Assembly (NCBI GenBank): GCA_017482345.1
Contig: JAFUNB010000013.1
Span: 1-50,021 of the forward strand
DNA: 50,021 nt
Direction of reading: 5' to 3'
Origin: Oscillibacter sp.
GTDB taxonomy: Bacteria; Bacillota; Clostridia; Oscillospirales; Oscillospiraceae
The position numbers and the translations under genes are program-made. Below, piece by piece: positions 44,921 through 50,021 of this stretch; position 1 is the stretch's first letter; every line of letters begins with the position of its first letter. Under the pieces are notes generated by a model, which worked only from the letters and a program-made list of their open reading frames with translations, did not search any database and had not been told where the DNA came from.

Positions 44921-46990
44921 ATGAGCTATTCTGTACAAAACATCCGTAACGTCTGCCTGCTGGGCCACAGCGGCAGCGGCAAGACTGCCCTGACGGAGAG
45001 CCTGCTTTATATGACCGGTGCCCTCGATCGCATGGGCCGTGCCGTGGACGGCAACACTGTCTGCGACTACGATCCCGAAGAGGTCAAGCGCCAGATTTCT
45101 ATTTCTACCGCCGTTGCTCCTCTGGAGTACAAGGGCTGCCGCATCAACGTTCTGGATACCCCGGGCGCATTCGACTTCGCCGGCGAAGTGATGGAGGCCC
45201 TGCGCGCTGCTGACGCTGCTATCATCGTCTGCTCCGCCAAGGACGGCATCTCTGTTGGTCTGGAGAAGGCCTGGAAGTACTGCGAAGAGCGCAATATGCC
45301 CCGCTTCATCTATATTTCCAAGACCGATGAGGAGAACAGCGACTACAACGCCACCTTCGAGGCTCTGCGCGAGAAGTTCGGCAAGAAGATCGCTCCCCTG
45401 GTCGTGCCCATCTGGGATGACGACAAGCGCGTCACCGGCCTGATCGACGTTCTGAACAAGCGTGCCTATGAGATGCACGATCTCAAGCGTGTCGAGATCG
45501 AGGTCCCCGAGGACAAGATGGACGTCATCGAAGAGTTCAACGAGGCTCTGAAGGAGTCCGTCGCTGAGACCAGCGAGGAGTTCATGGATAAGTTCTTTGG
45601 CGGTGAGGACTTCACCTACGCCGAGATGATCCACGGCCTGCGTCAGGGCGTCCGCGAGCTGAGCCTGTTCCCCGTGGTCTGCGGCTCCGGCATCAACTGC
45701 ATGGGCTCCCTCATGCTGATGGACAACATCGTTGACCTGCTGCCCAACCCCATGGAGGGCAACTATCACAAGGCTACCACCGCCGACGGTGAGACCGAGG
45801 AGTTCGTTGTTTCTCCCGCCGCCGTTCCCACCGCCTTCGTCTTCAAGACCGTTTCCGACCAGTACGGCAAGTACTCCTTCGTGAAGGTCCTGTCCGGCTC
45901 CATCACTCCCGATATGGCCATGGTCAACTCCCGTACCGGTTCCAGCGAGAAGCTGGGCCGCCTGTACATCATGCGCGGCAAGAAGACCACCGAGGTCAAG
46001 GAGCTGAGCTGCGGTGATATCGGCGTTATCGCCAAGATGGACAAGGTCAAGACCGGCGACACCCTGTGCGACGCCCGTAAGGTCGTGGCCCTGAAGAACA
46101 TCCCCTTCGCTGAGCCCTGCTACAGCGTTGCCATCTCCCCCAAGACCCGCGGTCAGGAAGACAAGATCGCTCAGGGCCTGGCCCGTCTGAACGAGGAGGA
46201 TCCCAGCTTCTCTGTCGTCAACAACGGTGAGACCCACCAGATGGTCCTGTCCGGCGCCGGCGATATGCAGATCGACGTTCTGGTCAGCAAGCTGAAGAGC
46301 CGCTTCAACGTGGAGTCTGAGCTGAAGCCCACCCGCGTGGCTTATCGCGAGAAGATCCGCAAGACTGTCCAGAAGCAGGGCCGTCATAAGAAGCAGACCG
46401 GCGGCAGCGGCCAGTTCGGTGACGTTTGGATCCGTTTCGAGCCCTGTGAAGAGGAAGAGATGGTCTTCGCTGAGGAAGTCTTCGGCGGTTCCGTGCCCCG
46501 TAACTTCTTCCCCGCAGTCGAAAAGGGTCTGCGCGAGGCCTGCGTCCATGGTCCTCTGGCCGGCTATCCCGTCGTGAACCTGAAGGCTGTTCTGTACGAT
46601 GGCTCCTACCATCCCGTTGACTCCTCCGAAATCGCATTCAAGACCGCCGCTCAGCTGGCTTATAAGGCCGCTCTGCCCGAGGCCAGCCCCTGCCTGATGG
46701 AGCCCATCGGCGATCTGAAGGTCACCGTGCCCGACAGCTACATGGGCGACGTCATCGGCGATCTGAACAAGCGTCGTGGCCGCGTCATGGGCATGGATCC
46801 CACCGGCGACGGCAGCCAGATCATCTCCGCTGAGGTCCCCATGGCCGAGATGAGCACCTATGCCATCGACCTGCGCTCCATGACTCAGAGCCGCGGCAGC
46901 TTCACCCTGCACTTCGTCCGCTATGAGGATTGCCCCCCCATGGCTCAGGAGAAGGCAATTGCAGAAGCCAAGGCAATGGCCGAGCAGTAA
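44921..46990 (+). CDS. EF-G-like translation GTPase (EF-G2 type)
   Basis: 689 residues. EF-G domain order: GTPase (1-275), domain II (about 300-385), domain III, domain IV and domain V (KVTVPDSYMGDVIGDLNKRRGRV). G motifs differ from canonical EF-G: G1 GHSGSGKT instead of GHIDAGKT, G3 DTPGAFDF instead of DTPGHVDF (the catalytic His is Ala), and G4 SKTD instead of NKxD. These are features of EF-G2 (second EF-G, as in Thermus), which is not proven to drive normal translocation; it may act in ribosome recycling or special translation states. Start at ATG 44921, AAGGAG 11 bases upstream. Highly expressed codon bias. Confidence 0.9.
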   Translation: MSYSVQNIRNVCLLGHSGSGKTALTESLLYMTGALDRMGRAVDGNTVCDYDPEEVKRQISISTAVAPLEYKGCRINVLDTPGAFDFAGEVMEALRAADAAIIVCSAKDGISVGLEKAWKYCEERNMPRFIYISKTDEENSDYNATFEALREKFGKKIAPLVVPIWDDDKRVTGLIDVLNKRAYEMHDLKRVEIEVPEDKMDVIEEFNEALKESVAETSEEFMDKFFGGEDFTYAEMIHGLRQGVRELSLFPVVCGSGINCMGSLMLMDNIVDLLPNPMEGNYHKATTADGETEEFVVSPAAVPTAFVFKTVSDQYGKYSFVKVLSGSITPDMAMVNSRTGSSEKLGRLYIMRGKKTTEVKELSCGDIGVIAKMDKVKTGDTLCDARKVVALKNIPFAEPCYSVAISPKTRGQEDKIAQGLARLNEEDPSFSVVNNGETHQMVLSGAGDMQIDVLVSKLKSRFNVESELKPTRVAYREKIRKTVQKQGRHKKQTGGSGQFGDVWIRFEPCEEEEMVFAEEVFGGSVPRNFFPAVEKGLREACVHGPLAGYPVVNLKAVLYDGSYHPVDSSEIAFKTAAQLAYKAALPEASPCLMEPIGDLKVTVPDSYMGDVIGDLNKRRGRVMGMDPTGDGSQIISAEVPMAEMSTYAIDLRSMTQSRGSFTLHFVRYEDCPPMAQEKAIAEAKAMAEQ

Positions 46991-47000
46991 TTTAGCTTTA

Positions 47001-47032
47001 AAAACCGTCCGGAGAAATCCGGACGGTTTTTT
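47001..47032 (+). terminator. Terminator after the EF-G2-like gene
   Basis: AAAACCGTCCGGA / TCCGGACGGTTTT, short loop, six T. Confidence 0.9.
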
Positions 47033-47159
47033 CGGGCAATCCTCATAGTGGTTTTAATGATGCTCCCAACAAAGGCCTCCTGCAGAGGGGCGGGAAGCGC
47101 GTTCTGAAAAATAAAAATGAATCCATAAAAAATTTACCGAAAATGTTGCATAAGCAACT

Positions 47160-47193
47160 GGTATGCATGAGAATATCCTGATATACTCATACC
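47160..47193 (+). promoter_or_regulatory. Large inverted repeat over the rubrerythrin promoter
   Basis: ATGAGAATAT (47167-47176), CCTG, ATATACTCAT (47181-47190): ten-base arms with one mismatch. GGTATG (47160-47165) and CATACC (47188-47193) extend the dyad in another register. The -10 box TATACT (47182-47187) lies inside it, which suits a repressor operator, perhaps redox- or peroxide-responsive. Confidence 0.6.
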
Positions 47194-47254
47194 ATCCTAA
47201 AGGAAATCAAAAACAAATTGATTCATAAATTATTATTTTGAGGAGGACATATAT

Positions 47255-47797
47255 ATGAAGAAGTGGGTTTGCCAGGTTTGCGGTTATGTTTGGGAAGGCG
47301 AGACTGCTCCCGAGAAGTGCCCTCAGTGCGGTGTTCCCGCATCCAAGTTCACTGAGCAGGCCGGCGAGATGAGCTGGGCCGCTGAGCATGTTGTGGGTGT
47401 TGCCCAGGGCGCTCCCGAGGAGATCATGGAGGGCCTGCGCGCCAACTTCATGGGCGAGTGCACCGAGGTTGGTATGTATCTGGCTATGGCTCGTGTTGCC
47501 CATCGTGAGGGCTATCCCGAGATCGGCCTGTACTGGGAGAAGGCCGCCTATGAAGAGGCTGAGCACGCTGCCAAGTTCGCCGAGCTGCTGGGCGAGGTCG
47601 TGACCGACTCTACCAAGAAGAACCTGGAGATGCGCGTTGAGGCCGAGAACGGCGCCACCGCCGGCAAGACCGAGCTGGCTAAGCTGGCTAAGCAGCTGAA
47701 CCTCGATGCTATTCACGACACCGTGCATGAAATGGCAAGAGATGAGGCCCGCCATGGAAAGGCCCTGGCCGGTCTGCTGAAGCGTTACTTCGGCTAA
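47255..47797 (+). CDS. Reverse rubrerythrin (NAD(P)H peroxidase-type)
   Basis: 180 residues. The rubredoxin-like domain is N-terminal ([24 protein letters not shown], CxxC pairs) and the ferritin-like diiron domain follows ([43 protein letters not shown]), giving the order of reverse rubrerythrin of Clostridium. It reduces hydrogen peroxide and oxygen with electrons from NADH via rubredoxin reductase. Strong AGGAGGA site; codon use typical of very high expression. Promoter lies within a large inverted repeat, implying tight control by oxidative stress. Confidence 0.95.
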   Translation: MKKWVCQVCGYVWEGETAPEKCPQCGVPASKFTEQAGEMSWAAEHVVGVAQGAPEEIMEGLRANFMGECTEVGMYLAMARVAHREGYPEIGLYWEKAAYEEAEHAAKFAELLGEVVTDSTKKNLEMRVEAENGATAGKTELAKLAKQLNLDAIHDTVHEMARDEARHGKALAGLLKRYFG

Positions 47798-47829
47798 TCG
47801 CCAAAGTTTTTTGCAAAAGAACTTTTTGA

Positions 47830-47860
47830 AAGGGAGTATCCGCTGGGTACTCCCTTTTTT
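47830..47860 (+). terminator. Terminator after rubrerythrin
   Basis: AGGGAGTA / TACTCCCT with a nine-base loop and six T. Confidence 0.85.
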
Positions 47861-47889
47861 GCGTTTTTTGACATGAAAAGGGATGTTTC

Positions 47890-47917
47890 TTGCAATGTAA
47901 AGCAGGACTGGTATAAT
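47890..47917 (+). promoter_or_regulatory. Promoter for the QueG-like gene
   Basis: TTGCAA (47890-47895), 16-bp spacer, TATAAT (47912-47917) with extended TGG. Confidence 0.6.
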
Positions 47918-47960
47918 CAGATTATCAGGAATATTTCGCCGTGGATATGGAGGGGCGCTT

Positions 47961-48812
47961 ATGACATTGCAGGGACTGAAAGAAAAGTTGATGCGAAGTG
48001 TATTGAAAGACCCGGAAAATACCATCCGGGCGGCGTATGCCCTGCGGCCGGAGCTGGCAGGCACGCCTTATTATGAGGCGCCTATGTTGGGCTGTGCGGC
48101 GGCGGACGATCCGCTGTTTGCGCAGTTCAAGGCCGACCCCAATATCTATGGTTCCGCGCTTCGCCTGCCGGAGGAGTGGCTGCCGGACGCAAAATGTGTC
48201 ATCTCGGTGTTCCTGCCCTTTGCGGAGGAGGTCCGCCGCAGCAATACGCCGGATCTGGAGGAACCTTCCGACCAGTGGCTCCATGGCCGTATCGAGGGAC
48301 AGGCATTTTTGGAGGAGATCTGCCGGCGGATCGCCGGCTGGCTGGAGGCAGAGGGGTATCAGGCGGTGATCCCCGCCATCCATGAGGACTTCTGTATCCG
48401 CCGGGATCCTGCCCGGAAGGAACTGGGACAGCCGGTGTTTGCCAGCAACTGGTCGGAGCGGCATGCGGCCTTTGCCGCGGGCCTGGGCACCTTCGGACTG
48501 TCCAAACACATCATTACGGAAAAGGGTGTGTGCGGCCGGTTCGGCAGCGTCATTACCGACGCGCCGCTGGAGGTTACGCCCCGTCCTTACACGGAGCCGT
48601 ATGAATACTGTACCTTCTGCGGCGCCTGCATCCGCCGCTGCCCGGTGAATGCCATTTTCCCTGAAGGTAAGGATGTGGAGCTCTGCTCCGACTATGTGGA
48701 CGATACCTGCCGGCGGCACGCGCCCCGGTTTGGCTGCGGAAAATGCCAGCTGGCGGTACCCTGCACAACGCGCATCCCCGCGCGGCTTCGCCGAAAAACC
48801 AGTGACGATTGA
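47961..48812 (+). CDS. QueG-like 4Fe-4S protein (epoxyqueuosine reductase superfamily)
   Basis: 283 residues. The core shows WLPDAKCVISVFLPFA, SERHAAFAAGLGTFGLSKHIITEKG and RFGSVITDAPL, then two ferredoxin-type cluster motifs, CTFCGACIRRCPVNAI and a CSDY ... CRRHAPRFGCGKCQLAVPC set. This arrangement is that of the QueG / reductive dehalogenase-like superfamily that uses corrinoid and 4Fe-4S clusters. It is shorter than true QueG (about 380 residues) and lacks its C-terminal HEAT region, so epoxyqueuosine reductase activity is uncertain. ATG 47961 follows GGAGGGG. It is monocistronic. Confidence 0.78.
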   Translation: MTLQGLKEKLMRSVLKDPENTIRAAYALRPELAGTPYYEAPMLGCAAADDPLFAQFKADPNIYGSALRLPEEWLPDAKCVISVFLPFAEEVRRSNTPDLEEPSDQWLHGRIEGQAFLEEICRRIAGWLEAEGYQAVIPAIHEDFCIRRDPARKELGQPVFASNWSERHAAFAAGLGTFGLSKHIITEKGVCGRFGSVITDAPLEVTPRPYTEPYEYCTFCGACIRRCPVNAIFPEGKDVELCSDYVDDTCRRHAPRFGCGKCQLAVPCTTRIPARLRRKTSDD

Positions 48813-48829
48813 ATGTGTTTTGGCCGACT

Positions 48830-48868
48830 GCGTCGTTGGCTTCCCATCAAAGTCGGGCGACGCTTTTT
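48830..48868 (+). terminator. Weak terminator after the QueG-like gene
   Basis: GCGTCG / CGACGC around a 22-base loop, followed by five T. Less convincing than the others. Confidence 0.4.
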
Positions 48869-48919
48869 GTCGATTTGGGAGAAAAAGCAGCGTTGGCCGA
48901 CGGAAGGCACGGGGGCTGC

Positions 48920-48948
48920 TTGCAAGATGATTTCTGCCATGTTAGACT
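48920..48948 (+). promoter_or_regulatory. Promoter for the EamA transporter
   Basis: TTGCAA (48920-48925), 17-bp spacer, TAGACT (48943-48948), 30 bp before the start codon. Confidence 0.5.
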
Positions 48949-48978
48949 GAGGCTACCATTGATAAGAGAGGAAACACC

Positions 48979-49875
48979 ATGAAGAATAAAACGACGCTTG
49001 CCACACTTGCCGCGCTGGCGGGATACAGTATTTTCGGATTCAGCTTTCTGTTTTCCAAGACTGCGCTGAATCTCACCACGCCGTTTGTGCTGCTGGCAGT
49101 TCGGTTCCTGGCGGCGTTTCTGGTGCTGAATATTTTGGTGCTGGTGGGTGTGATCAAGCTGGATCTGAAGGGTAAGCCCATCAAAATGCTGTTGGTTCTG
49201 GGTCTGGTGCAGCCGGTCCTGTACTTCATCTGCGAGTCCTACGGCATCGCCATGACGACCGCTTCGTTCTCCGGCGTTATGATCGGTCTGGTGCCTGTGG
49301 TGGGACTGGTGTTTGACATGGTGTTTATGAAAGAGCGCTGCACGGTGCTGCAGGCGGTCTGTACCATCACTTCCGTCGTTGGCGTGGCCATGACCACCAC
49401 CGGTGGCTTCGGAACGGTGTCCATTCCCGGCTTTTTGCTGCTGTTGGGCGCGGTGGTCACCGCAGTTCTGTACGCCATCATCAGCCGCAAGACTGCCGCC
49501 CTGTTCTCTCCCTTTGAACGAACCTATGTGATGTTTGCCCTGGGCAGCGTGGCGTTTACGGCCATGGCCCTGATGGAAACCAAGGGCAATGTGGCGGCGC
49601 TGGCAGCCCCGCTGTCGGAACCGATCTTCTGGGTATGCATCCTGTATCTGGCGGTGGTATCCTCTGTCTGTGCCTTCACGGCCATTAACTTTGCCGTCAG
49701 CTATATCAGTGCCGGCCGGGCCATGATCTTCTCAAACTTTACCTGTGTGATCTCCGCAGTGGCTGGTATCCTGATCTTGAAGGAATCCTTCAATACCCTG
49801 CAGCTCATCGGCGTGGCCATTATCATCATCAGCGTCTTCGGCGTATCCTTCCAGGGCGCGGCCAAAGAAAAATAA
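48979..49875 (+). CDS. DMT superfamily (EamA) transporter
   Basis: 298 residues with ten membrane helices in two EamA repeats (about 8-140 and 150-290). Typical segments are YSIFGFSFLFSKTALNLTTPFVLLAVRF, GLVQPVLYFICESYGI, VSSVCAFTAINFAVSYISAGRAMIFSNFTCVISAVAGILILKE-type block near the end and LIGVAIIIISVFGV. Such proteins export metabolites or amino acids; substrate cannot be told. ATG 48979 follows AGAGGAAA. A palindrome cluster starts 16 bp after its stop. Confidence 0.9.
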   Translation: MKNKTTLATLAALAGYSIFGFSFLFSKTALNLTTPFVLLAVRFLAAFLVLNILVLVGVIKLDLKGKPIKMLLVLGLVQPVLYFICESYGIAMTTASFSGVMIGLVPVVGLVFDMVFMKERCTVLQAVCTITSVVGVAMTTTGGFGTVSIPGFLLLLGAVVTAVLYAIISRKTAALFSPFERTYVMFALGSVAFTAMALMETKGNVAALAAPLSEPIFWVCILYLAVVSSVCAFTAINFAVSYISAGRAMIFSNFTCVISAVAGILILKESFNTLQLIGVAIIIISVFGVSFQGAAKEK

Positions 49876-49890
49876 CCACAAAAGTCAAAA

Positions 49891-50010
49891 CCTCCGGCTA
49901 AGCCGGAGGCTTGAGTAAGCCCTATAAGGGCTTTATACGGACAATGCCCCTTAAGGGGCCCGAAAAGATTTGCCGACCGCATTACTTTCTCGGGCTACCC
50001 CTTAAGGGGT
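49891..50010. repeat. Cluster of four short palindromes, possible mobile-element edge
   Basis: Hairpin A CCTCCGGC-TAA-GCCGGAGG (49891-49909); B AAGCCCT-ATA-AGGGCTT (49917-49933); C GCCCCTTAAGGGGC (49946-49959); D ACCCCTTAAGGGGT (49997-50010), followed by TTTTCG at the window end. C and D share the core CCCCTTAAGGGG. CCCGA (49960) and TCGGG (49990) form a further inverted pair. No ORF is visible inside. Dense palindromes near an end are seen in IS200/IS605-type ends and palindromic MITEs, but the transposase would lie outside the window. Confidence 0.45.
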
Positions 50011-50021
50011 TTTCGTTATGC

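Noticed and set aside
44792-46912. 706-codon minus-strand frame opposite the EF-G2-like gene
   Set aside because: Antisense shadow caused by strong codon bias.
49891-50010. Palindrome cluster considered as a CRISPR array
   Set aside because: The palindromes differ in sequence and spacing is irregular (7-37 bp); there are no constant-length spacers or cas genes.

Overview
The window looks like chromosomal core DNA from a GC-rich, anaerobic, endospore-forming member of the Clostridia. My best guess is the Oscillospirales (Flavonifractor / Oscillibacter / Lawsonibacter-like gut bacteria). Support comes from a SpoIIE homologue, a rubredoxin-first (reverse) rubrerythrin, an EtfA end, the Firmicutes-type rimP-nusA-rnpM-ylxQ-infB operon, strong GGAGG ribosome binding sites, sigma-A type promoters (TTGaca-N17-TAtaaT) and short GC-rich hairpin + T-run terminators. 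The genus is inference. I see no rRNA, tRNA, CRISPR array, prophage or complete insertion sequence.

Layout. 1-900: the end of etfA and a YcxB-like membrane protein. 899-3539 (minus strand): trmO, then an ECF sigma factor / anti-sigma / two-membrane-protein operon. 3652-8946 (plus): DUF3842 + XdhC, then dCMP deaminase, a pyruvyltransferase/F420-dehydrogenase-type fusion and a membrane acyltransferase-like protein. 9131-10871: a membrane diguanylate cyclase. 10930-14112 (minus): queT behind a riboswitch-like leader, and a dus-sigma-anti-sigma operon. 14177-15197: a lower-GC TipA-like MerR regulator bracketed by a 13-bp direct repeat. 15198-19736: a small membrane protein, an NCS2 purine permease, spoIIE and a small tail-anchored protein. 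19781-28231 (minus): the transcription/translation operon rimP-nusA-rnpM-ylxQ-infB / rbfA-nrnA-truB-ribF, with a terminator-like hairpin inside it. 28313-30307 (minus): a Fur/Zur-type regulator and a metal ABC transporter. 30314-33016: a sugar nucleotidyltransferase, an SGNH hydrolase and a YczE-like membrane protein. 33316-37477: a MarR-controlled heterodimeric ABC exporter. 37480-41687 (minus): a membrane-anchored XRE regulator, a GNAT acetyltransferase and ftsH. 41801-47032: rlmB, a P-type-ATPase-like protein without catalytic motifs, and an EF-G2-type GTPase. 47160-49875: rubrerythrin, a QueG-like Fe-S protein and an EamA transporter. The window ends in a cluster of four short palindromes that could be the edge of a mobile element.

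Most genes are ordinary housekeeping. The items most worth a second look are the queT leader (a mutually exclusive GGAGGTC / GACCTCC / GGAGGTC switch below a pseudoknot-like aptamer, candidate preQ1 class III), the pseudo-P-type ATPase, the large inverted repeat over the rubrerythrin promoter, the 13-bp repeats around the TipA-like gene, the membrane-tethered XRE protein, and the palindrome cluster at the right edge. I found no clear multi-gene system that I would call wholly new. Many very long antisense reading frames exist, but they are shadows created by high GC at third codon positions.
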